Assembly: GCA_024693045.1 (NCBI GenBank)
Contig: JAILLQ010000033.1
Location: forward strand, 1-64,000
Source of the DNA: Treponema sp.
Lineage (GTDB): Bacteria > Spirochaetota > Spirochaetia > Treponematales > Treponemataceae
Length of the DNA stretch: 64,000 bases
Direction of reading: 5' to 3'
The notes below the pieces were generated by a model. It was not told where the DNA came from. It saw nothing but the letters and a program-made list of their open reading frames with translations, and did not search any database. A program made the position numbers and the translations under genes. Shown in pieces: positions 53,202-62,151 of the stretch. How positions within the stretch are numbered: position 1 is the first letter of the stretch; each line of letters begins with the position of its first letter.

Positions 53202-53305
53202 AAAAACTCCTAAATATTCTTTTTCACAAAGAGCAACAATTTTGTTCAGTATATCACATTTTTAATTAAAACGGTATAATTTTCAAATATTTTAGGAGAT
53301 TTTCT

Positions 53306-55654
53306 ATGTATCAATCCTTTGTTTATTTAGAGGCACGAATACAATTGCCTCCAGTCACAAGTGTTTTTTACACAGACGACAAAACCCATAAAATTTGTAT
53401 AAACGAACAAGTATTGCAGCAGGTTTATGTACTTGCAAAAGCTTTGGAATGTAAAATCTCTACGATCTCCGACGTTGAACATATTACGAATATTTCCCAA
53501 AATTTGGAAGATGGTTTAAAAATTACCGGCTATTCAGTGCGTATTGCAGAAAGTGGAAAAATCAATCTTCTCTTTCACAGCCATAAAAAAACCATTCATA
53601 TTGAAGAAGTTAGAATAGAAGAAGATTTAGGCAGACTGACCCATGCAAATGGAAACACTCGAATGGACTATTCCTGTGCCGGTTACCCTAGTATACGAAT
53701 CAGAACTCAGGCAAGTTTCGAACTTGGTGAAGAAGTTCATATTTTTCTAGATGAACTTCGCAGGCTCACACAATATCTGAATATAGCAAATGACATTTAC
53801 AGGGACGGTTATATTCGCTGTAATGCCTATGTAGCCCTTTCTAAGTACCCCGCCCTGCCTGATTACTATGTAAAACTACGCAACCTGAACTCCTTTAACT
53901 TTGCCCGCAAAGCTGTAAACCACGAACTGACCCGACAGGAAAATATGCTTTCAGCAGGAGAAAAAATCTTAAGTGAAAGCCGACTTTGGAATGAAGCAAA
54001 ATCCTGTACAGAAAGTTTTCAGGAAAGGGATATAAACAGAATAAGATTTGAACACTTAAATCCTCCTCAGACAATAAACTTGGAAAGCGCAGAAAAAAAT
54101 ATGATTTCTGCAGAAAATTTTGAGCTTCCTGAACAGAGACGGCAAAGAATTAAAAAACAATACGGAGTTAGCCGGTTAAGAGCAGAATTTCTTTGTGATA
54201 CAAAAGAAAGAGCCGATTTTTTTGAAAAAGTCTGCCAGTTAGGAGCTAATCCTCTAAATGCAGCCCACTGGATGGCCAGTGAATTGATGAGACTTTTAAA
54301 CAAGACAAACAGCTCACTTGCAAAATCTAAAATCACAGAAAGTAATTTTGCCTGGATTATTAAAATGTTGGATTCCAACGATATTCATAGTGCAACGGCA
54401 AAAACTCTTCTGAGAGCATCTTTCGAAAGCGGACATTCTCCGGAAAAACTGATGAAAACCCTAAACATCAGTGAATTAAGCAGCGAAAAAGAACTTCTTC
54501 CTTTCGTACAAAAAGTAATAGAGGAAAATCCTGAGCACTGTAAAAAATTAAAGAACGGAGAAATGGCTCCTTTGGAAAGCCTGACCGGTCTTGTAATGAA
54601 GGAAACAAACGGAAAAGCCGTTCCTCAGATTGTAAAGTCTCTTTTAAAGAAAGAATTGAACATAAGTGTAATTTATACAATTACGACAGGGGGGGCAATT
54701 TCTGCAATCCGCCACCAGGACGGAACTATATCCAGTGGTGACTCTTCTGAATTAAAGCACATAATTAAACGAAACTTCCCGGATTTACCAGTTCAGTTCA
54801 CATCTGCGGGACAATACTTAAGTGAAGAATTGGAACCCTACAACTGGGCTGAACTTATTTCTGAAATAGCTCTTAGAATAAATGCAGGGACAGCAAGTGG
54901 AATCGTAGTTACCCACGGAACTTATACTCTTTCTTATACAGCAGCTTTATTATTCTGGCTCTTCAGCGACACAGAAGTTCCAATTGTAATAACAGCCAGT
55001 TCTACTCTTCCTTCAGAATCCATGGAAGCTGAAACAAATTTGCGCCTTGCAATAGAAACTGCTTCTGAAAAAAAGTCCGGCGTATATGTTGTTTTTGACG
55101 GAAAAATTCTTTCGCCATTAAACCTGCACTTTGACCGACCAGGAAGTTTCTGCAACTGGAACCTGTCTGAGCCAAAATTCACAGAAAGCGGCCCTGTGGC
55201 AAATGTCTTTAACGGAATCGGGGAATTAGATGTAGATGTTCTTGGAAAAATACTTGTCGAAGCCAGCAGCAAAATGTTTATGTGCAGGCTTTACCCGGGA
55301 TTTAGAAGCGACTTATACAAAGACATTTTAAAATATTCAAAAGTTCATTCTATTTTTTTGGAAATGTATGGAATTGGCTCCGGTAATATTACTGACAGTG
55401 ATTTTTCATTAAAGCCAATGATGCTTGCAGGAAACCGCAGAGGTATACGCTTTTACTGTACCAGCCAGCAGAAAATGACCCTGGACTTTTCACAATATGT
55501 AACAGCTCATGGAGTTTGGCGAGAAGGAGCCGTTCCTATGGGTTACCTTACAACAGAATCTGCGATTGCTTTATACAACGCCTGTGCCATTTGTGCAGAC
55601 AATGACCAGGAATTAGATGATTTGATGGAACAATACGCGTCTATCTATCGCTAA
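53306..55654 (+). CDS. GatB-like/asparaginase-like fusion protein
   Basis: 782 residues. Residues about 85-220 match the GatB amidotransferase core (IEEDLGRLTHANGNTRMDYSCAGYP, YIRCNAYVAL, KLRNLNSFNFARKAVNHEL, SRLWNEAK); about 280-450 match the GatB C-terminal tail domain (LTGLVMKETNGKAVPQIVKSLL). Residues 455-782 are an L-asparaginase/GatD-like domain with TTGGAI (T461 at the nucleophile position) and HGTYT (537-541). The canonical HGTDT Asp is Tyr540. The GatB N-terminus is shortened and its zinc cysteines are not visible. Archaeal GatDE is a two-gene counterpart; one-gene joining is unusual. Preceded by AGGAG and a TATAAT (53275-53280). Confidence 0.82.
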   Translation: MYQSFVYLEARIQLPPVTSVFYTDDKTHKICINEQVLQQVYVLAKALECKISTISDVEHITNISQNLEDGLKITGYSVRIAESGKINLLFHSHKKTIHIEEVRIEEDLGRLTHANGNTRMDYSCAGYPSIRIRTQASFELGEEVHIFLDELRRLTQYLNIANDIYRDGYIRCNAYVALSKYPALPDYYVKLRNLNSFNFARKAVNHELTRQENMLSAGEKILSESRLWNEAKSCTESFQERDINRIRFEHLNPPQTINLESAEKNMISAENFELPEQRRQRIKKQYGVSRLRAEFLCDTKERADFFEKVCQLGANPLNAAHWMASELMRLLNKTNSSLAKSKITESNFAWIIKMLDSNDIHSATAKTLLRASFESGHSPEKLMKTLNISELSSEKELLPFVQKVIEENPEHCKKLKNGEMAPLESLTGLVMKETNGKAVPQIVKSLLKKELNISVIYTITTGGAISAIRHQDGTISSGDSSELKHIIKRNFPDLPVQFTSAGQYLSEELEPYNWAELISEIALRINAGTASGIVVTHGTYTLSYTAALLFWLFSDTEVPIVITASSTLPSESMEAETNLRLAIETASEKKSGVYVVFDGKILSPLNLHFDRPGSFCNWNLSEPKFTESGPVANVFNGIGELDVDVLGKILVEASSKMFMCRLYPGFRSDLYKDILKYSKVHSIFLEMYGIGSGNITDSDFSLKPMMLAGNRRGIRFYCTSQQKMTLDFSQYVTAHGVWREGAVPMGYLTTESAIALYNACAICADNDQELDDLMEQYASIYR

Positions 55655-55674
55655 GTTTTACTTCATGCAAAAAT

Positions 55675-55736
55675 AAAAAAAAGGGGCTGGCTAAAATACA
55701 AATCTGATGATTCGTTTTTTAGTCAGCCCCTTTTTG
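55675..55736. terminator. Bidirectional terminator between fusion gene and efp
   Basis: AAAAAGGGGCTGGCTAAAA and TTTTTAGTCAGCCCCTTTTT form a strong stem between converging genes. Confidence 0.85.
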
Positions 55737-55750
55737 TAAACTAAGAAAAC

Positions 55751-56320
55751 TTAGTTCTTTGCGCGTTCAACGAATGAACCGTCGCGTGTATCGATTACGA
55801 TTCTTTCACCATCGTTGATGAACAATGGAACACGAACTTCGATACCTGTATCAAGAGTAGCAGGCTTCAAAGATTTTCCTGAAGTATCTCCCTTAACACC
55901 TGGTTCACAGTATGTAATTGTACGAGTTACCTGAACTGGCATATCAATACCTACTGGCTTTCCTTCGTAGAATGTAAGTTTAACTTCAAGGTCGTCTTCT
56001 GGAGTAATGTATCCAGCATAGTCGCCAAGATTTTCTTTTGGAAGTTCAAACTGTTCGTAAGATTCCTGATCCATGAATACGTATGTATCACCATCGATGT
56101 AAGAAAGTTTTGTTACGTGGAATTCAAGGTCAACTTCATCAAACTTTTCACCTGCGTCAATACCAAGATCCATTGTTGACTTTGTTACAAGGTTCTGTAC
56201 GCGAAGGTTTGTAACCATGCCGGCACGTCCTGAACGCTGACCGAGCATCTTCTGAACGATAAGTGGGTTGCCTTCGTACATGAATGCAGTTCCAACTTTT
56301 AACTGTGATGTCATTAACAT
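55751..56320 (-). CDS. efp: Elongation factor P, arginine type
   Basis: 189 residues with the three-domain EF-P fold; TYVFMDQESYEQFELP and YCEPGVKGDTSGKSLKPATLDTG are typical. It relieves ribosome stalling at polyproline. In the tip loop GQRSGRAG the modified site is Arg32, as in the P. aeruginosa-type factor (KSGRNA) that is rhamnosylated by EarP, rather than the Lys of EpmA-type EF-P. GAGG lies 10 bases upstream. earP is the second gene upstream, with a small gene between. Confidence 0.95.
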   Translation of the reverse strand: MLMTSQLKVGTAFMYEGNPLIVQKMLGQRSGRAGMVTNLRVQNLVTKSTMDLGIDAGEKFDEVDLEFHVTKLSYIDGDTYVFMDQESYEQFELPKENLGDYAGYITPEDDLEVKLTFYEGKPVGIDMPVQVTRTITYCEPGVKGDTSGKSLKPATLDTGIEVRVPLFINDGERIVIDTRDGSFVERAKN

Positions 56321-56442
56321 AACTATATAACCTCAAAAAAAAGATTTAAAATTTAAATCAGATTAATTAATAATACCTAAAATAAAAATAAAAGTCATTA
56401 CCATAATTCTTATATTGAAGAAAATTTCAAACTTTACCTTAT

Positions 56443-56482
56443 AAAAAAAAGTTCTGCTTATTTTAATCAGCAGAACTTTTTT
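56443..56482 (-). terminator. Terminator of small Lys-rich gene
   Basis: On the minus strand AAAAGTTCTGCT and AGCAGAACTTTT form a hairpin with T residues. The 168 bases between this gene and efp otherwise hold no gene. Confidence 0.8.
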
Positions 56483-56488
56483 ACTTCT

Positions 56489-56755
56489 TTAGTCAGAAAT
56501 GGATTCCTCTATATTTTTCTTTGCTTTTTTGGTGCTTTTGGAAAGGTCTTTCTTTAATTTTTTTGTTTCCTTTTTTAGGCTTTTGCCAGCTTTTTTTGCG
56601 CTCTTGGAAACATCTTCTGCAATATCTTTTGCTGCATCTGTTACGCTTTCAACTGTTTCACTGGCTTTTTCTTTAATCGATTTATCATTGCTTTTTGCCT
56701 CTACTGTTGAAAGCAAAAGCAATGCTGTTATTACTGTAATAATTATTTTTTTCAT
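56489..56755 (-). CDS. Small secreted Lys/Glu-rich helical protein
   Basis: 88 residues. Signal peptide (KKIIITVITALLLLSTVEA) followed by an amphipathic helix rich in Lys, Glu, Ala and Ser (SETVESVTDAAKDIAEDVSK), with 11-residue periodicity recalling LEA or apolipoprotein-like proteins. Gap to earP is 63 bases. No family assigned; may coat a membrane or bind acidic polymers. Confidence 0.65.
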   Translation of the reverse strand: MKKIIITVITALLLLSTVEAKSNDKSIKEKASETVESVTDAAKDIAEDVSKSAKKAGKSLKKETKKLKKDLSKSTKKAKKNIEESISD

Positions 56756-56818
56756 AAAATACCTTCCTTTTATTTCAGAATATCAAAATCACCTGAATTA
56801 AGACAAGAGTAAGGAGCT

Positions 56819-58096
56819 CTATTCCCGGCTTTCTATAAATTCCAGTAGATGCTCTGCCAAGTCCCCGTTTTTTATAAGCATTTTAGAAAATGATGAAAAG
56901 CCTTCTTTTAATTCTTTATAGTTTGCAAGAAAAGCTTCCAATGCAGACTGTAAATTTCCCTGGGCACCATTGTAGATTTGCCAGCATTTTTCTAAAACTA
57001 AAAAGCTTTTTTGGGGAAAATAATCTTTCATAGCATCCAGCAAGGCTTGAACTTTTACAAGCTGGTAGTCTTCACTTTGGGGATAAGCATGCCAGACGTA
57101 TGGGAGTCCGGTCAGGGCGGCGCGGCTAAGGCTGTCTTCTCCACGAATAAAAAGCAAATCTGATGAGCATAAAAGGGAATCCCATTCTGTTTGGGGAATA
57201 AAATCTAATTCTTTAAGCTCAAAAAAATTATTCGTGTCTTTACAATGGGCTTTTTCTTCTGTATAGGCTTTGTAAAATGATTCAAAACCCGCGCCTTTTG
57301 CAAGTGACACTTTTAACGAGCCTTCTTGCAGAGAGCCGTTAAAGTTCTGAAAAGCTTTTACAGCAGGAGTCCAGTCTTTTGGATAACTAAAAAATACAGC
57401 ATTTATATCACTGTTTCTTTTTTCAGCAGAGGCTGCTTTTTTTAGGGATTCCATAAAAGGTTTGTCCAAAATCAAGCCGCCTGTTTTTGCAGAAAAGCCG
57501 GGCATGAAATTTACTTTTTGAACACGGGCACTACGGGTTAAGCTCTGTAATTTATGAAAAGATTCTGCATAATCTTCGGCTGTAAGATAGTCTATCATTA
57601 TTATGTTTACGATTTCTGGAACTTTGACTTCAAACAAGAGTTTTTCCAGCCAGTCGGGGCGACCACATTGAAAACATTCTAAAATTACATGAGGTTGATT
57701 TTTTTGAAAAGCTTGAAAACACAAATCATCGGACTCCCACTGATAAATTTCCCAGCCATTTACTATCTGAAAATCTTTCTGAGGATTAATTTGTGGTTCA
57801 AGAAGAGAAAATGATTTTAAATTGTCACAGACAATTCTGAGCTTAAAAGGCAGGGGGCGTTGCGGGGTCTCCCCGCTAGAGGGGGTAGCGGACAAGCCAA
57901 CAAAGCGGAGTGAAGCAGAACTGCCTGCAGGGCTGCTTTGCGAAGCGGCTTGGCTTGGAAGCGAGGGGCAGGCGCCCCCCTGATTAGATAAAAATATATC
58001 GGAAAGGGCTCTGGCCAATCGATAAACTACGCCAATGTCCCCAAAATTATCTACAACTTTGCAAAGTATCGTTATGTCGCGTGATTTTTGAAACAT
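56819..58096 (-). CDS. earP: EF-P arginine rhamnosyltransferase EarP
   Basis: 425 residues with a GT-B layout. DITILCKVVDNFGDIGVVYRLARAL matches the EarP N-terminus (Asp16 and Asp20 equal the catalytic pair in DNxGDIGV), and LLFIRGEDSLSRAALTGLPYVWHAYPQSEDYQLVK matches the TDP-rhamnose-binding C-terminal part including the catalytic Glu. It transfers rhamnose from TDP-rhamnose to Arg of EF-P. Compared with the family there is an extra about 44 residues after LSDIFLSN, encoded by a GC-rich palindromic insert (57851-57982). The efp gene is close by, consistent with the known pairing. Confidence 0.93.
   Translation of the reverse strand: MFQKSRDITILCKVVDNFGDIGVVYRLARALSDIFLSNQGGACPSLPSQAASQSSPAGSSASLRFVGLSATPSSGETPQRPLPFKLRIVCDNLKSFSLLEPQINPQKDFQIVNGWEIYQWESDDLCFQAFQKNQPHVILECFQCGRPDWLEKLLFEVKVPEIVNIIMIDYLTAEDYAESFHKLQSLTRSARVQKVNFMPGFSAKTGGLILDKPFMESLKKAASAEKRNSDINAVFFSYPKDWTPAVKAFQNFNGSLQEGSLKVSLAKGAGFESFYKAYTEEKAHCKDTNNFFELKELDFIPQTEWDSLLCSSDLLFIRGEDSLSRAALTGLPYVWHAYPQSEDYQLVKVQALLDAMKDYFPQKSFLVLEKCWQIYNGAQGNLQSALEAFLANYKELKEGFSSFSKMLIKNGDLAEHLLEFIESRE
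57851..57982 (-). repeat. GC-rich palindromic element inserted in frame in earP
   Basis: 132 bp, a multiple of three. Ends are CAGGGGGCG and CGCCCCCCTG, near-perfect inverted repeats. An internal palindrome GCGGGGTCTCCCCGC is at about 57863-57877. Flanks are AT-rich, so composition changes sharply. It encodes a Ser/Ala/Pro-rich loop and leaves both sides of the enzyme in frame. Resembles Rickettsia palindromic elements in behaviour. Confidence 0.8.
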
Positions 58097-58156
58097 AAGT
58101 AATTTTATTAAAATTAATCTCTTTATAAAAGTATTCCGGTTCGCTAAAATAGGTTC

Positions 58157-58846
58157 ATGGAACAGTATAAGAAAGAATTTATTGATTTTATGGTTGAATG
58201 CCAGGTTTTAAAATTTGGCTCGTTTACATTGAAAAGTGGTCGCCAGAGTCCATTTTTTATGAATGCAGGAGCTTATGTTACAGGTAGTCAGCTCGCTCGC
58301 CTTGGTGAATATTATGCAAAGGCTATCCACGATAATTTTGGCGATGATTTTGACGTTTTCTTTGGACCTGCTTACAAAGGTATTCCACTTGCTGTTGTTA
58401 CTGCCGTGGCTTACTCAAAACTTTATGGAAAAGAAGTAAAATATTGCTGTGACCGTAAGGAAGAAAAAGATCACGGAGCCGATAAAGGCGGTCTTCTTGG
58501 TTATAAGATTAAAGACGGTGACCGAGTTGTAATTATTGAAGATGTTACAACTTCAGGAAAATCAATTGAAGAAGTTTATCCAAAAATTAAAGCACAGGAA
58601 ACAAAGGAAGGTGGAATTAAAATCGTTGGCGAAATCGTAAGTTTGAACCGCGAAGAAAAAGCCCCTGACAGCACAAAAGCAGCTCTTGATGTAATTACAG
58701 AAAAATACGGCTTCCCAGCTCGTGCCATTGTATCTATGAGCGAAGTGGTTGATGCTCTTTACACAAACGGCGACAAAACTATCATCACTGAAGAAATAAA
58801 AAAGGAAATCGACGCTTACTATACTCAGTACGGCGCTTCTAAATAA
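58157..58846 (+). CDS. pyrE: Orotate phosphoribosyltransferase
   Basis: 229 residues. PRPP motif RVVIIEDVTTSGKSIEE, plus FGSFTLKSGRQSPFFMNAG at the N-terminus and FFGPAYKGIPLA. It forms orotidine 5'-phosphate in pyrimidine synthesis. Divergent from earP by 60 bases. It is followed by xpt and a base permease, forming a nucleobase salvage and synthesis cluster. Confidence 0.95.
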   Translation: MEQYKKEFIDFMVECQVLKFGSFTLKSGRQSPFFMNAGAYVTGSQLARLGEYYAKAIHDNFGDDFDVFFGPAYKGIPLAVVTAVAYSKLYGKEVKYCCDRKEEKDHGADKGGLLGYKIKDGDRVVIIEDVTTSGKSIEEVYPKIKAQETKEGGIKIVGEIVSLNREEKAPDSTKAALDVITEKYGFPARAIVSMSEVVDALYTNGDKTIITEEIKKEIDAYYTQYGASK

Positions 58847-58868
58847 TTATTTATTTTGGGAGAATCAA

Positions 58869-59447
58869 ATGAATTTTCTGGAAGAAAGAATTTTAAAGGA
58901 TGGAGTTGTCAGAGAAGGAAATGTTCTTAAAGTTGATAGTTTTTTGAATCATCAGATTGATATTTCACTTTTAGAACAGATTGGCGCCGAACTGAAAAAA
59001 AGATTTGCTAACAAAGAAGTAACTAAAATTCTTACAATCGAAGCCAGTGGAATTGGAATTGCCTGCATTGTTGCACGCTACTTTAATGTACCCGTTCTTT
59101 TCGCAAAAAAATCTCAGAGCGTAAATATTGACGGCGACAAATATTCTGCTGATGTTTATTCTTACACACACAAGTGTATGAATCACGTTTTCGTTTCCAA
59201 AAAGTATCTTTCAAAGGATGAAAAAGTTTTGATTATCGACGATTTTCTGGCAAATGGAGCTGCTTTGCTGGGACTTACAGAAATTGTTCATCAGGCTGGA
59301 GCAGAAGTTGCAGGAATTGGTATTGCTATCGAAAAAGGATTCCAGGATGGTGGAAAAATTATCCGGGAAAAGGGATTCAAGCTTGAATCAATTGCTATCG
59401 TAGACGCTATGGATGCTTCTACAGGAACAATTACTTTTAGAAAATAA
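58869..59447 (+). CDS. xpt: Xanthine phosphoribosyltransferase
   Basis: 192 residues. Family segments include FLEERILKDG near the start, LTIEASGIGIACIVARYFNVPVLFAKK, and the PRPP motif KVLIIDDFLANGAALLGL. It converts xanthine to XMP. GGGAGAA lies before the ATG. The permease follows 13 bases later. No purine riboswitch fits in the 22-base gap from pyrE. Confidence 0.95.
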   Translation: MNFLEERILKDGVVREGNVLKVDSFLNHQIDISLLEQIGAELKKRFANKEVTKILTIEASGIGIACIVARYFNVPVLFAKKSQSVNIDGDKYSADVYSYTHKCMNHVFVSKKYLSKDEKVLIIDDFLANGAALLGLTEIVHQAGAEVAGIGIAIEKGFQDGGKIIREKGFKLESIAIVDAMDASTGTITFRK

Positions 59448-59460
59448 AATAGGAGTTTTT

Positions 59461-60768
59461 ATGAAAAAGGCGAATATTGAAAATATTTTTACTTTAGACG
59501 GAACAGTTCCATTGCAAAAAGCTATTCCTGTTGGTTTGCAGCATGTTCTTGCTATGTTTGTTGCAAATATCACACCGATTATGATTTTGACAAGTGTCTG
59601 TGGAATTGACAAAGCTCTTTCTGCAAAACTTATTCAGAATGCAATGCTTATTGCCGGTATCGGAACTTTCCTGCAGCTCTTTCCTGTTTGGAAACTGGGT
59701 TCAGGACTTCCTATCGTTATGGGTGTTAGTTTTACTTTCTTGAACTGCGCTATTACAATCGGTACAAGTTATGGCTATGGAACTCTATTGGGTTGTGTAA
59801 TTGTTGGTGGTTTGGTAGAAGGAATCCTTGGTCTTTTTGCTAAATACTGGCTTAAATTGATTTCACCTATCGTTGCAGCTACTGTTGTTACTTCAATTGG
59901 ATTTTCACTTCTTTCTGTTGGAGCTAATTCTTTTGCCGGCGGACAGGGTGCAAGCGATTTTGGTTCACTTAACAACTGGATTATTGGAAGTGTTACTCTT
60001 CTTTCTTGCCTTGTCTTTTCTATTGCAACAAAGGGATATCTAAAAGTAATTTCTGTTCTTTTTGGACTTATCGTTGGTTACATACTTTCTATTTGTCTTG
60101 GCGCCGTTGATTTTACTACTTTGAAAGAATTACCAATTATTTCTCTTCCTGTAATTTTACCATTCAAACCAGAGTTCAATATTGGTGCAATTATTTCAAT
60201 GCTTGTTATTTATCTTGTTTCTGCAACAGAAACAATTGGAGATACAACCGCTCTTGCTGAAACTGGTTTGAACCGCTCTGCAAATGAAAAAGAAATCTCT
60301 GGAGCCCTTGCCGTAGATGGTTTTGTAAGTTCTTTGGCTGGTGTATTTGGTCTTACTCCTATAACTTCTTTCAGCCAGAATGTTGGACTTGTTGCAATGA
60401 CTAAAGTTGTAAACCGCTTTACTATCGCAACTGGTGCAGTAATCATGCTTCTTGCCGGAATCTTCCCTGCATTTGGTGCATTCCTTACAACTGTTCCTCA
60501 GGCTGTTCTTGGTGGCTGTACAATTATGATGTTTGGAATGATTGTTCTAGCTGGTATTAAAATGCTGAACAAGGCTGGACTTAATTCTAGAAATATGACA
60601 ATTGCAGCTCTTTCATTAAGCATTGGTCTTGGCTTTACACAGGCAAGTTCTATGTTTGATAAGTTCCCAGAATTGATTAAAAGCGTATTTGCTCAAAACT
60701 GCGTTGCTGTCGTATTTATCATAGCCCTTGTTCTTAATCTTGTTCTTCCAAAAGAAGTTGAAGACTAA
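59461..60768 (+). CDS. pbuX: NCS2-family xanthine/uracil permease
   Basis: 435 residues, about 14 membrane helices. The ATG at 59461 follows AGGAG. NCS2 signatures: GLQHVLAMFVANITPIMIL, ATETIGDTTALAETGLNR and TPITSFSQNVGLVAMTKVVNR. It imports a nucleobase with protons or sodium. Pairing with xpt favours xanthine, but uracil cannot be ruled out. A terminator follows. Confidence 0.9.
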   Translation: MKKANIENIFTLDGTVPLQKAIPVGLQHVLAMFVANITPIMILTSVCGIDKALSAKLIQNAMLIAGIGTFLQLFPVWKLGSGLPIVMGVSFTFLNCAITIGTSYGYGTLLGCVIVGGLVEGILGLFAKYWLKLISPIVAATVVTSIGFSLLSVGANSFAGGQGASDFGSLNNWIIGSVTLLSCLVFSIATKGYLKVISVLFGLIVGYILSICLGAVDFTTLKELPIISLPVILPFKPEFNIGAIISMLVIYLVSATETIGDTTALAETGLNRSANEKEISGALAVDGFVSSLAGVFGLTPITSFSQNVGLVAMTKVVNRFTIATGAVIMLLAGIFPAFGAFLTTVPQAVLGGCTIMMFGMIVLAGIKMLNKAGLNSRNMTIAALSLSIGLGFTQASSMFDKFPELIKSVFAQNCVAVVFIIALVLNLVLPKEVED

Positions 60769-60785
60769 TTTATAAGAAAAGCTAC

Positions 60786-60816
60786 AGGCCGGTTATTATA
60801 CCGGCCTATTTTTTTG
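60786..60816. terminator. Terminator after permease gene
   Basis: AGGCCGG, loop TTATTATA, CCGGCCT and seven T residues. It overlaps the stop codon of the converging methyltransferase gene. Confidence 0.85.
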
Positions 60817-61561
60817 CAATTAGAACCATTGTTGCTGCATTCTGATTATAAGGGCGTTTGTCGTATCCGCCATAGCCTTCAACAGAGGAATAGCCAAGTG
60901 ACAAAAGAATTTCTTTTAGTTCTGCCGCAGAATAAAGGCGCTGTACAAATTCGTGACGGATTACTTTACCGTCTGGCAGAGTAAGGGTCCATTTTGAATC
61001 CAAACCTTCCCACAAACCTTTTACTGAAAAGTCTGTATTTACTTTTATTCCACTTTTATAGAATTCTTCCCCACTGGTAAAATTCAAAATGGCACTTTCA
61101 CGGCTTGTTGTTTCAATTACAAAATATCCGCCCTGTTTCAAAGACTCATAAATATTATTTAATATAAGTATATCGTCCTCTTTGGTGTCACAATAACCAA
61201 AAGAAGTATAAAGATTTACTGCAAGGTCGTATTTTTCTTTTTCAACAAAAGTTCTGAGATCTGCTTTTTTTAATGTAAGGGAAACGCCTTCATCTTTCGC
61301 ACTTTCCTCTGCGGCATCTAATTCCGATTGAATTATATCAACTCCAGTAACATCCATGCCCAAAAGTGCGAGTTCAACAGAAATTCTTCCGGGACCGCAA
61401 CCTGCATCTAGAATCTTTGCACCTTTTGATAAGCCTGCGTAAGAACAAACAGCTTGGGCAACTCCATGTGCTTCTGCCCAGTGGCTTTCGTCAAACATTA
61501 CAGGTGCATAATCCTGCCAGAAGTTTTCATTTTCAAACCATTCTTTTTGCATTTCTAACAC
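60806..61561 (-). CDS. Class I SAM-dependent methyltransferase
   Basis: 251 residues. Rossmann SAM motif ILDAGCGPGRISVELALLGMDVTGVDI, then LAVNLYTSFGYC. The C-terminal part (about 160-250) has mixed beta content and a YGGYDKRPYNQNAATMVLIAKK end. Substrate not recognisable. Its start overlaps the end of the O-methyltransferase by 7 bases, indicating coupling. Confidence 0.85.
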   Translation of the reverse strand: MLEMQKEWFENENFWQDYAPVMFDESHWAEAHGVAQAVCSYAGLSKGAKILDAGCGPGRISVELALLGMDVTGVDIIQSELDAAEESAKDEGVSLTLKKADLRTFVEKEKYDLAVNLYTSFGYCDTKEDDILILNNIYESLKQGGYFVIETTSRESAILNFTSGEEFYKSGIKVNTDFSVKGLWEGLDSKWTLTLPDGKVIRHEFVQRLYSAAELKEILLSLGYSSVEGYGGYDKRPYNQNAATMVLIAKK

Positions 61562-62139
61562 TTCTTTTTAGTAACTGAAATCCCATCCCCAACAGAAAAG
61601 AATTCAGTTTCAAATTCTTCATTAGTTTTTAAAAATTCAATGTACTTGCGGATTTTTTTAAGCATTCTTATCGTATCTTTGCTTTTTGTAAGGCTGAAAT
61701 CTTCTACCATTCCGTGAAAAGAAAGATTATCACTTATAATTACACCAGCAGGCGCAAGATTTACTTTGAACTTTTCAAAAAATTTTATGTACTGGGCTTT
61801 TGCCGCATCAATAAAAATCAAATCGAATTGCCCCGGAACAGAATCCAGCATAAGTGCGTCTTCATTGATTATAGTGATTCTTTCCTCTAAACCATTGTCG
61901 TGAAAGTTCTGCTTTGCCCGAATAACTTTGTCTATTTCGCGTTCAATTGTTACAACTTTGATATCTTCCCGAACTTTTGCAAACTGCATGGCAGAATATC
62001 CGATTGCTGTTCCTATTTCTAAAACGGATTTTACACCGTGGTCCCGAATATAGGAACAGATGAATTCCAAGCCGTCATCCTTCATAATCGGAACTTGATT
62101 TTTACGCGCGTATTTTTTTATTTCTGAAACTTCCTGCAC
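61555..62139 (-). CDS. O-methyltransferase, caffeoyl-CoA/YrrM type
   Basis: 194 residues. SVLEIGTAIGYSAMQFAKV (SAM site) and QFDLIFIDAAKAQYIKFFE with the metal-binding Asp and the ISDN segment, which mark the class. Treponeme members may modify tRNA or small molecules (YrrM/TrmR is a known tRNA example). Second of a three-gene minus run starting at 63873. Confidence 0.87.
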   Translation of the reverse strand: MQEVSEIKKYARKNQVPIMKDDGLEFICSYIRDHGVKSVLEIGTAIGYSAMQFAKVREDIKVVTIEREIDKVIRAKQNFHDNGLEERITIINEDALMLDSVPGQFDLIFIDAAKAQYIKFFEKFKVNLAPAGVIISDNLSFHGMVEDFSLTKSKDTIRMLKKIRKYIEFLKTNEEFETEFFSVGDGISVTKKKC

Positions 62140-62151
62140 TTTTACGACCTA

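Noticed and set aside
58847..58868. Purine riboswitch before xpt-pbuX
   Set aside because: The gap from pyrE is 22 bases, too short for the aptamer.
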